Shown here one piece after another: positions 34,030 through 43,233 of a DNA stretch of 64,000 bases; the stretch's first letter is position 1; each line of letters begins with the position of its first letter. The notes beneath the pieces are model-generated. The model saw only the letters and a program-made list of their open reading frames with translations. It was not told the origin of the DNA and did no database searches. The position numbers and the translations under genes were made by a program. The stretch is from Maribacter sp. ACAM166 (GTDB lineage: Bacteria > Bacteroidota > Bacteroidia > Flavobacteriales > Flavobacteriaceae): NCBI RefSeq assembly GCF_005771495.1, contig NZ_VAUW01000012.1:1-64000 (forward strand), in the 5' to 3' direction.

Positions 34030-36116
34030 GCAGACTTTTTATTAGGTTTGATAAATCTTGGCATGGTAAAATAGAAACTAGACCCCTTACCTAAGGAGCT
34101 ATGCACCCAGATTCTTCCTTTATTTTTTTCAACCATTTCCTTGCATAAAGATAAACCTAGACCTGTACCTTTTTCATCATTAGTGCCATACGTAGTATGG
34201 TTAGAATCTATTTTAAAAATTTCACCCATGGTTTCTTCACTCATACCCATTCCATTATCTTTTATATAAATTTCGCAAGTTTTAAGTTTTTGAATAGCAC
34301 CGATAATAATTTGACCATTATTAGGGGTGAATTTTAGGGCATTGCTAAGCAGGTTCCTTATAATGATGTCTACTTGATTAAAGTCTGCCCAAATTTGACA
34401 ATTCGATTCAATTCTACTAATTAATTTAATAGATTTTGACTCTGCAATTTCAGATAAAAGTGCTATATTTTCTTCAACTATACTATACAAGTTTGTTGCT
34501 ATAGGTGTCGTCGCAGAACCATTCATTTGTGTCTGACCCCAAGACAATAAGTTATTTAAGGTAAAAGATATTGTATCGATATCAATCTTGAGTTTAGGTA
34601 CAAAATTCAAGAATTCGTCTTTGGTCATTTCACCTTCTTTGAATAATCTTAAAAGACCTTGAAATGCACCTATAGGCCCTCTTAAATCGTGACCTATAAT
34701 TGAAAACAATTTATTCTTAGTTTGATTTAATTCATTTAGATATTCTTGTTTTTCTTCAAGATCTAATTTATTAGAGAGTAATTCTGTATTTAATTTTTTC
34801 TGAATTTGCTCATTTCTACGAATTATAAGAACAATGGCCAAAAAGATAAACAAAATGATCACAAATATATATATATATGTTTTTTGCTTGGCTAAAGCTT
34901 TTTCATTCTCTATTATCAATTGTTTTTTTTGTTGGTCATACTCCATTTTAGTTTTTAGTATATTCAGCGCTTTTTCATTACCTGATTTTGCTAAAGATTT
35001 GGAAGTTTCCTGGAAAATTTCATGATACAACAGCGATTTTTTATAATCTGCTCTGTTTTTATAAATTTTAAATAATTGATAGGTGCAATTTTTAATACCG
35101 GTACGTAGGCCTATTTTATTAGATAGGTCAAAAGCCGCTAATGCATATAGTTCTGATACACTGTCTTTTCTAATATTAAAATAGGCTTCAGACATGCCAT
35201 TTAATAATGCAATCTTACCACGATCATCTTCAATTTCTTTATGCAACAACTCACTCTGTTTATACCAATAGAGCGCCCATGTATTTTTACCCATTTTTAA
35301 GTATATCTTCCCTTTTGTTTCATAACAATAAGCCAACCATTCTAGAATTCTTTCTTTTTCAAAAATAGTAATACTACTATTTATGTTGAACATGGCATAT
35401 TCCAATTCATTCATATCAGCATAAGCAGAAGCCATATTACTCATAGTTTCGGCCATATAAATTGGATTACCAATTTCTTCATTTATAGCGTTAACTTTTT
35501 TAAAAAAGACCATTGCATGTTTATAGTCCTTTTGGTCGAGATATAATTGTGCTATGTTTTCATTAATAATTGAAAGAAAACTTTTGAAATCTAATTTTTC
35601 AGCAATCTCTATGGCGTCTAAATACCCTTTTAGTGCGAGTGCATAATTACCCTGATAATTATATTCTGTAGATAAATCATTAAGTGTTTCAACTTTTAAG
35701 TGTAGACTCTTATGATTATCTGCTAAATTGTTTGCTTTTTTATAATTATAAATAGCCTGATCTATATTTCCCTTATCTGAATAGAATATACCAATATTTC
35801 TATAGGAACCAATTTGTCCATTTATGAAAGATGCTTTTTTACTTAATTTAAGACTCTCTTGGCTTAGGCTAAGTAAACTATCTAAATCATGATGACGATA
35901 TTCATTGGCTAACTCTATAATATTATTGATAAACAGTGTATCTATGGAAGTTAAATTAGCCGTAGTCCGCTTAATATGTAACTCTTTTAACAGACTATCT
36001 CTTTTTATACCCTGTGCCAGTAGTGAATTTGATGTTATGCCGAATGCTAATAATACAATAAGGCTACCATAAGACAGGTAGTATTGTATAAACATTCTCA
36101 ACAACTTAAAACTCAT
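34026..36116 (-). CDS. TPR-containing sensor histidine kinase (first of two)
   Basis: A 696-residue membrane kinase. A signal peptide/anchor ends near SLLAQ (residue ~36); residues ~60-390 are TPR helices, which face the periplasm; a membrane helix lies near 405-428; a coiled coil follows; then the HisKA region GHDLRGPIGAF (phospho-His near residue 474) and the ATPase with N box LLSNALKFTPNNG, DNGMGMSEE and KGTGLGLSL. The TPR part presumably senses a peptide or protein partner. No response regulator is nearby. It is a close paralogue of the kinase at 36377-38425. Confidence 0.93.
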   Translation of the reverse strand: MSFKLLRMFIQYYLSYGSLIVLLAFGITSNSLLAQGIKRDSLLKELHIKRTTANLTSIDTLFINNIIELANEYRHHDLDSLLSLSQESLKLSKKASFINGQIGSYRNIGIFYSDKGNIDQAIYNYKKANNLADNHKSLHLKVETLNDLSTEYNYQGNYALALKGYLDAIEIAEKLDFKSFLSIINENIAQLYLDQKDYKHAMVFFKKVNAINEEIGNPIYMAETMSNMASAYADMNELEYAMFNINSSITIFEKERILEWLAYCYETKGKIYLKMGKNTWALYWYKQSELLHKEIEDDRGKIALLNGMSEAYFNIRKDSVSELYALAAFDLSNKIGLRTGIKNCTYQLFKIYKNRADYKKSLLYHEIFQETSKSLAKSGNEKALNILKTKMEYDQQKKQLIIENEKALAKQKTYIYIFVIILFIFLAIVLIIRRNEQIQKKLNTELLSNKLDLEEKQEYLNELNQTKNKLFSIIGHDLRGPIGAFQGLLRLFKEGEMTKDEFLNFVPKLKIDIDTISFTLNNLLSWGQTQMNGSATTPIATNLYSIVEENIALLSEIAESKSIKLISRIESNCQIWADFNQVDIIIRNLLSNALKFTPNNGQIIIGAIQKLKTCEIYIKDNGMGMSEETMGEIFKIDSNHTTYGTNDEKGTGLGLSLCKEMVEKNKGRIWVHSSLGKGSSFYFTMPRFIKPNKKSA

Positions 36117-36270
36117 AGGTTAAGTTAATAATTATGACCTAAATGTAAGTGACAAGGGTAGAGGTAAATAAATTATGTTGTGAAATGCTATTTACTGTGT
36201 GTTTGAACGAAGAAAGGCTGCGTTTTGTCGAGGAAATATAATTTTAGCCTCGAAATATTAGCGATATTAA

Positions 36271-36341
36271 TCGTGTTTCAAATAAGTTATTTAGAATTAG
36301 AAACTTACGGTCTATAGTAGACTATAAATTTAGAAACACGA
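36271..36341. other. Inverted repeats between the two kinase genes
   Basis: TCGTGTTTC (36271-36279) pairs with GAAACACGA (36333-36341) across 53 bases, and inside it GTCTA-TAG-TAGAC (36310-36322) forms a small hairpin. Either the first kinase's operator region or the end of the second kinase's transcript. No T-run. Confidence 0.3.
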
Positions 36342-36376
36342 TGTATAGAAAACGTTTTAAACACAATCATGATAAC

Positions 36377-38425
36377 TTAAATGGTAGAAATCGGTAGCTC
36401 AACAATAAACTGACTTCCCAAATTGGGCTCGCTCTTTACTGAAATTTCACCACTATTCAGTACTAGCATTTCTTTAGCCAATCGTAATCCTAAACCGGTA
36501 CCTTTTTCTTGGTTAGTACCATAAGTAGAAAAATGTTCAGTATTATTAAAAATCTTCCGAACGGTCATTTCGGTCATACCTATACCAGTATCTGAAATTT
36601 GAATTACTAATTTTGTATCCCTTATTATAGAAGATACGGTAATCTTACCATTTTTAGGAGTGAATTTAATAGCATTACTAATTAAATTTCTAAATACTAT
36701 ACCGAACTGATCAAGGTCAGCAAAAGCAAAATGGTTATCTTTTAATTGATTTTTTACTAAAATTGATTTTTTTTCTATCTCGTTTCTAAATAATTGTAAT
36801 ATAATTTCTAATTCTTGTTTGATAGTTATACGTTCTTTATTGATTACGTTTCCTGTCATTTGAGTTTTTCCCCAATGCAATAAATTATCCATGGTAAATA
36901 GAACATGCTCTAAATCATTATCTACTTGAGGAGCAAATTTTTCGAAATAATCTTTGCCTTCTGGATCTTCTAGATATAATTTAAGTAGTTCTTTTAGTGC
37001 AATGATTGGTCCTCTAAGATCATGACCTACTATAGAGAAAAGTCTATCTTGATTACTGTTAATCTGAGAAAGCGTTTTTTGATTTTTAGTTAAAATAATA
37101 GCCTGATTTTCTAGTTTTTTATTTAATATCTTTTTTCGTTTATTTGAATTTAGTATAATTAAAACTATTATCAAAGAGGTCAATAATGCGGCCAATGCCC
37201 ATTTTACATATTTACGTTGTTGATTTAAAGCTAATTCGTTTTTTGCTTTTAGGCCATCTTTTTCCTTCTCAAAATTTAACTTAGCATTGAGCATGTTTAA
37301 ATTTCTTTTATTCTTTTCCGTAGAGATATCATTCGCCAATTTTTCTGTTATCTCCAGATATTCTAAGGATTTTGAAATTTGGTTTTGCTCTTTTTTGATT
37401 TCATATAATATTCTATAGCATCTTTCTAGACCGGTATTGAGTTGAAATGATGTATAAAGTCTGAGACTTTCATTACTATATTCCTCAGCTTTATCTAAGT
37501 TTTTCAAACCAATATTAGCTTTTGCAAGACCATAATAGATATCAGCTCGCCCTTTTATATCATTTATTGAACTTTGAATATTCAGTGCTTTTTCATAGTT
37601 AACTAAAGCTTTATTGAAATTCTTTAACTTTATATTTAGTTGACCTAATGTAGCATAAGAAAAAGCCTGCCACTCATTAATTTTTTGATTATCAAAGGAT
37701 TTGATGCTATTATTCAATAAAGCTTCTGCTTTTTTAAATTCTCCTTTCTGTATATAGAGATACCCTAAATTACTGGATAGCATTGCATCGGCATTCGTAT
37801 CGTTCAATTTTTTAGAAGATTTAAGGGCAGCGGAATAAAATACTATGGCTTCATCATAATCCTCTAACAGATTGAACATAGTCCCTAAATTCATGTTCAT
37901 TCTAAATATATAAACTTCATTGTTAAATTTCTCTCCGAGTGATAAGGCATGTAAAAAATGAGTGTAAGTTAAAGGGTAATCCTGTTTGATGAAATAGGCT
38001 TGACCTAGTTGGTTGTAAGCCTTCATTTCCTTATTTGGATAATCTACTAACTCTTTTTCATTTAAGACTTCTAGGCCATATTGTATAGCCTTTTCGGTGT
38101 TACCTTGATAAAGATAAAAAGCAGAAAAATTTGTTAAAGCTTCAAGTTCCCCTTTTTTATACTTATTAAGCTTACTTAATTCTAGTGCTTTTTTTGCCAG
38201 CAACTGCATAGAGTCCCGTCCGGTATATCTTAATTGATATGATAAGTTGTTTAAGAGATTAATATAGGTAACCTCATTTTCAGTAAAGTCAGGACTTTGG
38301 GAAAGTTCAGTAATTTTTTTTTGAAAAAATTGTATACTATCCACTTGCGCAACAGCAGTATTGAAGTTGATACAGACAAATACAAGAAAAAATAAGTAAT
38401 TTTTATTACGGGGGATGAATATCAT
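36377..38425 (-). CDS. TPR-containing sensor histidine kinase (second of two)
   Basis: A 682-residue kinase with the same plan as its neighbour: signal/anchor (ends TAVAQ), TPR array over residues ~45-380, a membrane helix near 410-430 (WALAALLTSLIIVLIIL), a coiled coil, phospho-His in GHDLRGPIIAL near residue 467, and an ATPase with LISNAIKFTPKNG, DTGIGMTEMT and KGTGLGLRL. It is transcribed toward, and 260 bases ahead of, the first kinase. No response regulator or HTH domain is attached, so signal output must use a regulator elsewhere. Confidence 0.93.
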   Translation of the reverse strand: MIFIPRNKNYLFFLVFVCINFNTAVAQVDSIQFFQKKITELSQSPDFTENEVTYINLLNNLSYQLRYTGRDSMQLLAKKALELSKLNKYKKGELEALTNFSAFYLYQGNTEKAIQYGLEVLNEKELVDYPNKEMKAYNQLGQAYFIKQDYPLTYTHFLHALSLGEKFNNEVYIFRMNMNLGTMFNLLEDYDEAIVFYSAALKSSKKLNDTNADAMLSSNLGYLYIQKGEFKKAEALLNNSIKSFDNQKINEWQAFSYATLGQLNIKLKNFNKALVNYEKALNIQSSINDIKGRADIYYGLAKANIGLKNLDKAEEYSNESLRLYTSFQLNTGLERCYRILYEIKKEQNQISKSLEYLEITEKLANDISTEKNKRNLNMLNAKLNFEKEKDGLKAKNELALNQQRKYVKWALAALLTSLIIVLIILNSNKRKKILNKKLENQAIILTKNQKTLSQINSNQDRLFSIVGHDLRGPIIALKELLKLYLEDPEGKDYFEKFAPQVDNDLEHVLFTMDNLLHWGKTQMTGNVINKERITIKQELEIILQLFRNEIEKKSILVKNQLKDNHFAFADLDQFGIVFRNLISNAIKFTPKNGKITVSSIIRDTKLVIQISDTGIGMTEMTVRKIFNNTEHFSTYGTNQEKGTGLGLRLAKEMLVLNSGEISVKSEPNLGSQFIVELPISTI

Positions 38426-38579
38426 TAAATCTTTTGAGCGTTACAAGAAGGCGTGAATAATTATGGACTAATTTAATTAGAAAAAAATAAGTAATCATTA
38501 AAATGAAATATTTATTCAAATGTGATTTATTATTTGTGAGAAATATTTAAAAAAATTACATTTGCACTCGCTTACAAAT

Positions 38580-38654
38580 GGTGGTTGTAGCTCAGCTGGT
38601 TAGAGCATCGGTTTGTGGTACCGAGGGTCGCCGGTTCGAACCCGGTCTTCCACC
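38580..38654 (+). tRNA. tRNA-His (GTG anticodon)
   Basis: The cloverleaf is complete: acceptor GTGGTTG, D arm GCTC/GAGC, anticodon arm TCGGT-TTGTGGT-ACCGA (anticodon GTG), T arm GCCGG-TTCGAAC-CCGGT. Base 38580 can serve as the extra G(-1) opposite C73, a tRNA-His mark. The acceptor strand 3' is CTTCCAC, so bases 5:68 and 6:67 are U-U mismatches; the other five pairs are sound. CCA is not encoded. It ends in a terminator (38670-38700). Confidence 0.93.
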
Positions 38655-38669
38655 CTAAAAGCAAATAGA

Positions 38670-38700
38670 AAGTCTTGGATTTAATCCAGGACTTTTTTAT
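38670..38700 (+). terminator. Terminator after tRNA-His
   Basis: AAGTCTTGGA (38670-38679) pairs with TCCAGGACTT (38685-38694), one G-U pair, 5-base loop, then TTTT. Confidence 0.75.
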
Positions 38701-38735
38701 TTTTAACACTTATTTTTATTGAAGGTAAAACCATA

Positions 38736-38770
38736 AAAGCCTGATAGTTATCTAAACTATCAGGCTTTAT
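38736..38770. terminator. Terminator for the M28 peptidase gene
   Basis: A 14-bp perfect stem: AAAGCCTGATAGTT (38736-38749) against AACTATCAGGCTTT (38755-38768), loop of 5. It stands 21 bases after the M28 stop on the minus strand and may act in both directions. Confidence 0.8.
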
Positions 38771-38789
38771 TTTTGTCTAAATTATAAAT

Positions 38790-40355
38790 CTATTTGGTCA
38801 CTTTGTCCGCTATAATTTTGTTGTCTCTATTGGCTATTTCCCAAGCAGTGTAAAAAATAAGTCTTGTTCTGTTCTGTAAAAGATCATAATTTATTTTGTC
38901 TGGAGTATCGCCTGGTTGATGGTAATCATCATGAGTTCCGTTAAAATAAAAAATAATTGGAATATTATTCTTTGCAAAGTTATAGTGGTCACTTCTATAG
39001 TAAAAACGATTAGGATCGTTTTCATCATTATAGGTATAGTCTAATTCTACATTTGCATATTTCTTATTAATACGCTCTGAGAGATTATGAAGTTCAGTAC
39101 TTAACTTATCTGAACCAATTAGGTAGATATAATTACGGTCTCCTTTACGCTTTGGGTCTATTCTACCAATCATATCGATGTTCAAATTTGCTACAGTTTT
39201 TTCTAATGGAAAAATAGGATCAACATCAGTATAATATTGAGAACCTAATAGCCCTTTTTCTTCTCCGGTAACATGCAAGAATAAAATAGACCGTTTTGGA
39301 CCATTACCAGCATCTGAGGCTAATTTAAATGCTTCCGCAATTTCTAATAGTGCTACCGTACCTGAACCATCATCATCAGCGCCATTGTTTATTTCACCAT
39401 TTTCAGAAATTCCTATATGATCTAAATGTGAAGATATAACGAGATATTCATCAGGTTTTTCGGTACCCTTAATGAATGCAGCGACATTTTCTGACGAAAT
39501 TTTAACATTTGAACTTTCAAAACTCAATTGTAAGTCTTCTTTCAATACTATTGAAGTATTATCAGTATCAATAGAAGGGTGAATGGCTTTTGCCAATTCT
39601 TTATCAATGAATAAACTAAAGAATTCAGGCGCACTAGTATTCACGAGCTCCATTTTATCATTTTCATTACTTTTCATCGTTTCAAATCTTCGTTTAAAAC
39701 GATTGAAGTTATCTGTATCGTAATACAGAATTCCTTTCGCTCCTTTACCTACGGCAATTTCAATTTTCTTTGTCAATGATTCTGACCTATTGCTCCACAT
39801 AGATTGTTCTGAAGTACCTGATATTTTGTAGGTTCCATTTGTGTTTTTTGGCTCGCCAGCCTTAAGAACCACTATTTTTCCTTCAATAGAAACATTACTA
39901 TAATCTGAATAGGAGCTATCTTCAATTCCGTATGCTACATATACGATTTCATTAAATGAAGCATTTGCAGCGCCAAAGGTCAATACATGTTCTCCAATAC
40001 TATAATCTTTACCCTTTACACTTAGTTTACCAATAGGAAGCCTACTAATCTCTAAAGGTACTTCTTGAAAGTAAGTACCATCTGACTTTGCTGGTGGTAT
40101 ACCTAATTTTTCATATGCTGCCTTTAAATACGCAATAGCCATTTTTTGACCAGGCTCTCCTGTCTCCCTTCCTTCAAACTCATCAGACGCATACGTGTAT
40201 AAATGTTCTTTTAGTTCGTTCTCTGTAATCGATTCGCCATAAGTGGTTACGGGAACTATATCGGAAACTTCGTCAGCCGGTTTTTCATTGACCGTTTTTT
40301 GGAATGAGTTGCACGAAATGGCCAAAGAGACCAATAGAAATAGTATTTTTTTCAT
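38790..40355 (-). CDS. M28 family zinc aminopeptidase, lipoprotein
   Basis: A 521-residue protein with signal peptide and lipobox-like LAISCNSFQ. A PA domain (about residues 130-250) is inserted ahead of the M28 catalytic domain: SSHLDHIG (zinc His-Asp), NNGADDDGSGTVALLE (bridging Asp), HVTGEEKGLLGS (catalytic Glu pair), NIDMIGRID (zinc Asp) and RSDHYNFAKNNIP (zinc His). It should act as an outer-envelope amino- or carboxypeptidase. A -7 promoter stands upstream. Confidence 0.93.
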   Translation of the reverse strand: MKKILFLLVSLAISCNSFQKTVNEKPADEVSDIVPVTTYGESITENELKEHLYTYASDEFEGRETGEPGQKMAIAYLKAAYEKLGIPPAKSDGTYFQEVPLEISRLPIGKLSVKGKDYSIGEHVLTFGAANASFNEIVYVAYGIEDSSYSDYSNVSIEGKIVVLKAGEPKNTNGTYKISGTSEQSMWSNRSESLTKKIEIAVGKGAKGILYYDTDNFNRFKRRFETMKSNENDKMELVNTSAPEFFSLFIDKELAKAIHPSIDTDNTSIVLKEDLQLSFESSNVKISSENVAAFIKGTEKPDEYLVISSHLDHIGISENGEINNGADDDGSGTVALLEIAEAFKLASDAGNGPKRSILFLHVTGEEKGLLGSQYYTDVDPIFPLEKTVANLNIDMIGRIDPKRKGDRNYIYLIGSDKLSTELHNLSERINKKYANVELDYTYNDENDPNRFYYRSDHYNFAKNNIPIIFYFNGTHDDYHQPGDTPDKINYDLLQNRTRLIFYTAWEIANRDNKIIADKVTK

Positions 40356-40377
40356 TTATATATCTATAAAAATTTCT

Positions 40378-40385
40378 CAAAAATA
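40378..40385 (-). promoter_or_regulatory. -7 promoter box of the M28 gene
   Basis: TATTTTTG on the minus strand fits TAnnTTTG, 23 bases upstream of the ATG. Confidence 0.4.
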
Positions 40386-40410
40386 ATCAAAACTTAAGAA
40401 CTAATTCTTG

Positions 40411-40845
40411 TCAACAAGAAGAATCAGCAATGATTTTCCATTTCCCATCGATTCTCTTGAAAATAATCATGAACGTTCCATTGGCATCGCCAACTTCTCT
40501 AATAAGTTCATATTCACCCATTACGAAATAAGCGCCAGTATTTATTGGGGATATTTTGATGATTTTAAAGTTTAAAGTACCTGCATAAGATTTGTCGGGA
40601 TACTTCTTTTTATAACTCATTAGTGTGGTTATCCAACCAGATTTTAGTTTGGCGCCACTATAGAAAAATAGTGATTCTGATTTCCAATATCCCTCCATAA
40701 AACCCTCTAAATCATTGTTATTCCAATCTTCTTCTTGTTGGTTTAAAATATTCATAATCTCGTTACTGTCTTGAACAAGATTGTTTTTTGAGGCGCATGA
40801 ACATATCAAAACAGAGGTGATTACTGCTATTACTATCGTTTTCAT
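40411..40845 (-). CDS. SnoaL/NTF2-like (DUF4440-type) lipoprotein
   Basis: A 144-residue secreted protein: signal with lipobox LICSCASKN, then one NTF2-like domain (INMLNQQEEDWNNNDLEGFMEGYWKSE, INTGAYFVMGEYELIRE, FKRIDGKWKIIADSSC). Such domains bind or act on small molecules; no catalytic residues stand out. The frame extends 18 bases upstream to 40863 (MTKISI), but MKTIVIA at 40845 gives a normal signal peptide and I use it. It ends 56 bases before the M28 start. Confidence 0.75.
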   Translation of the reverse strand: MKTIVIAVITSVLICSCASKNNLVQDSNEIMNILNQQEEDWNNNDLEGFMEGYWKSESLFFYSGAKLKSGWITTLMSYKKKYPDKSYAGTLNFKIIKISPINTGAYFVMGEYELIREVGDANGTFMIIFKRIDGKWKIIADSSC

Positions 40846-40863
40846 TATACTTATTTTTGTCAT

Positions 40864-41502
40864 TATTAAAGTACGAAACCATTTTAGATTAATTAGATTG
40901 TTGAGCTTAACCTTTTCTAATTCCTTTTGCTATCACCTTTATAAAGGATATTCGTTTATAGCATGATAGCAGATAGAGATAACAGTATTTCTGCCTTGTT
41001 TATATCACCCAGGTTTAACCCCGAATAGAACTGTTCCAATTATTTCTTAAACAAATAGCTCAATTTTATGAATTCAGATTTGTTTCAGGAATACGTGTAT
41101 AAAAAGAAAGGCAAATAGGGCTCCTAGGAATAAAATGACTGAAATAAGGTTTTTATATGCGTTAAGTGACTCGCTGTGTTATGAAGTTCATAGTAACGCG
41201 TCAAAAGTTACAAACTCAGCTCTATTCCATTCTCTAAACCAGTAGCACATTACGCATGGTTTTTATACAAAATTATAGAATGCAACATCTTTAATGAAGG
41301 CTCATTATTAGATGATAAAGTGATTTCAATGGAAAGAAGTTAGTTTCGCAATGTTACGTTACCCATCATTGGTTTAAGGTACATGCGAAAACAACTCTGA
41401 TATACCATAAAGGACATGTATATGAGATGTGTTTTACGATGAAAATATCAGTAATACTGATGATACATTATGAAATAAGGTTCGGATATTATAGCCTTAG
41501 AA
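40864..41502. other. 639-base gap with possible decayed coding sequence
   Basis: No intact gene. A plus-strand frame is open from 41197 to 41343 (about 48 codons, no start, ends at TAG) and reads on past the stop into a sensible stretch (FRNVTLPIIGLRYM). A minus-strand frame near 41355-41455 is also open. None matches a family I know. Base composition resembles the neighbours. A degenerate gene is the best guess. Confidence 0.35.
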
Positions 41503-42192
41503 CTACTCTTTAATGACTTTCGCTATCGCAGCTTCAACTAAAGGTTCCATTACTTTATACCCAGCTACTGTAGGGTGTACTTCATCTTCCGCATATTTTT
41601 TCGGCAATCCATTACGATCATCAACCATTGCAGAGAAATAATCCACATAAATATGGCCCTGAGATTCTGAATATTCCTTAATCATATTATTTAGTGCAAT
41701 TATTTTACCGGATGGCTCCAGTCCTGGTTTCCATGGATAATCGTACGCAGGTAGGGTAGAGGTCAATATTACTTTTATACCACTCGCTTTTGCTATTTCT
41801 GACATACCTTTAATATTGTCCATAATCATTTCTAGTGTAGAAGGACCAGTATTGCCTGCAATATCATTAGTGCCAGCCAATAGTATAACTGCTTTCGGAT
41901 CTAAATTAACGACGTCTTGTCTAAAACGCAGTAACATTTGTGGGGTCGTTTGTCCGCTAATACCTCGATTAACATAGGTTTTGTTCTTAAAAAATTCTGG
42001 CCTTAGGTTTAACCAGCCAATAGTAATCGAATTTCCCATAAAGACAATACGATTATCATCTTGTTGTGCGGCAGGTAATTTTTCATTAGCATCTTTAAAA
42101 TGGTTTAAATCTGCCCAATCTTGAGCATGTAAAAAGGTTAATCCGAATAGGGATAACATACAGGCGATAGTTAATTTATTGAATTTTTTCAT
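41503..42192 (-). CDS. Secreted SGNH/GDSL hydrolase
   Basis: A 229-residue exported esterase/acylhydrolase. Signal peptide (ends LHAQ). The four SGNH blocks are present: VFMGNSITIGW (Ser), RGISGQTT (Gly), LLAGTNDIAG (Asn) and AEDEVHPTVAGY (Asp, His). Family members deacetylate sugars or cleave lipids; here the substrate is unknown. It is followed by a membrane-protein gene and is probably periplasmic. Confidence 0.93.
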   Translation of the reverse strand: MKKFNKLTIACMLSLFGLTFLHAQDWADLNHFKDANEKLPAAQQDDNRIVFMGNSITIGWLNLRPEFFKNKTYVNRGISGQTTPQMLLRFRQDVVNLDPKAVILLAGTNDIAGNTGPSTLEMIMDNIKGMSEIAKASGIKVILTSTLPAYDYPWKPGLEPSGKIIALNNMIKEYSESQGHIYVDYFSAMVDDRNGLPKKYAEDEVHPTVAGYKVMEPLVEAAIAKVIKE

Positions 42193-42201
42193 TCTATTCG
42201 T

Positions 42202-42660
42202 TTATGTGTTTTGTATTTCAGTTATTTCGTTCTGCGTTAAGGGAATACTTTTAATTATATTTCCTTTATTTGGTTTTTGCACAAACAGGTATGCTAAAAG
42301 ACAAATAGAGATAACCAAAGGAAGTGCATTTCCTGAATTATAATAAACGTACAGGCCTACAAATGCGGGTACTTCAATTAGTACGTATTTTAAATGTAAA
42401 GCGGATTGATATTTTTTTAGCTTTTTATCCAATCGCTCTGGAAGTTTTATTTTTGATATCATCTTTTTAAAGATCAATTGACTTCCAAAATATCCTAATA
42501 ACGCAAAAATAGGAACAACGAAGAGGTATAGATTCTCACCAGTGGTACTCGTATTAAAACTATTAATTTGAAAGATGACCCAAATAGTGAAAATGCTTAG
42601 ACCAGCGACTAAAAACAAATGCATAATCGATAGGCTTTTAATAAAATTCTTTAATTCCAT
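42202..42660 (-). CDS. Membrane protein of unknown function
   Basis: A 152-residue protein with four likely helices (residues ~12-29, 45-62, 95-110, 112-128). It has no motif I recognise. It precedes the SGNH hydrolase by 9 bases on the same strand, so the two are probably one operon. No signal peptide beyond the first helix. Confidence 0.65.
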   Translation of the reverse strand: MELKNFIKSLSIMHLFLVAGLSIFTIWVIFQINSFNTSTTGENLYLFVVPIFALLGYFGSQLIFKKMISKIKLPERLDKKLKKYQSALHLKYVLIEVPAFVGLYVYYNSGNALPLVISICLLAYLFVQKPNKGNIIKSIPLTQNEITEIQNT

Positions 42661-42768
42661 ATATTTTTAAAATTCTAAGATACTATAATTTAAATCCAAT
42701 GAGACGTTAACATTGGGGAAGCTGTAAATTTTTAAGACTATAGTTTAGAATTTTTATCTTTACCAACT

Positions 42769-43224
42769 ATGATGAAATCAGTATCCATTTTCTTTATTCT
42801 TTTATCGATACATAGTATGTACGGACAAATAGGTAGTGATAAGGCACTTCATTTTTTAGGTGGGACCCTTTATGGTTTGGTAGGTGCAGGTATTGCAAGT
42901 GAAATTTCAGATGGTGATAGAACTTGGACATTTGTAGGATCACTCGGTGGTAGTTTACTTATTGGTTTGGCAAAAGAAAGTATTGATCAAAAGCAATATG
43001 GTGGCTGGGACAATGCCGACTTGCTAGCTACAGTTTTGGGCGGTGCAACAGTAGGTGTTACGATTGATATTTTCAAAAAAAGAAAACAGCGAAAAAGAAA
43101 AAAGCTTTTTAAAGATGCTGTTGGATTTTTTGATTTCAATGTAAAAAAGAAATTCCCGGTAAAGACAATTGAAATTAATTCATTGTGTTTACTGGGAATG
43201 TCTAAAGCAGTATTGAACAGGTAA
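42769..43224 (+). CDS. YfiM/DUF2279-like small membrane protein
   Basis: A 151-residue protein. A signal peptide (ends SMYGQ) precedes GSDKALHFLGGTLYGLVGAG, LGGSLLIGLAKESIDQKQYGG and DNADLLATVLGGATVG, the Asp-Lys-x-x-His-Phe, Lys-Glu-x-x-Asp and Asp-Leu-x-x-Asn-like pattern of YfiM/DUF2279 lipoproteins. The C-terminal ~55 residues are very basic (KKRKQRKRKKLFKDA). Function unknown. It is monocistronic between minus-strand genes. Confidence 0.7.
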   Translation: MMKSVSIFFILLSIHSMYGQIGSDKALHFLGGTLYGLVGAGIASEISDGDRTWTFVGSLGGSLLIGLAKESIDQKQYGGWDNADLLATVLGGATVGVTIDIFKKRKQRKRKKLFKDAVGFFDFNVKKKFPVKTIEINSLCLLGMSKAVLNR

Positions 43225-43233
43225 TCTTATAAT

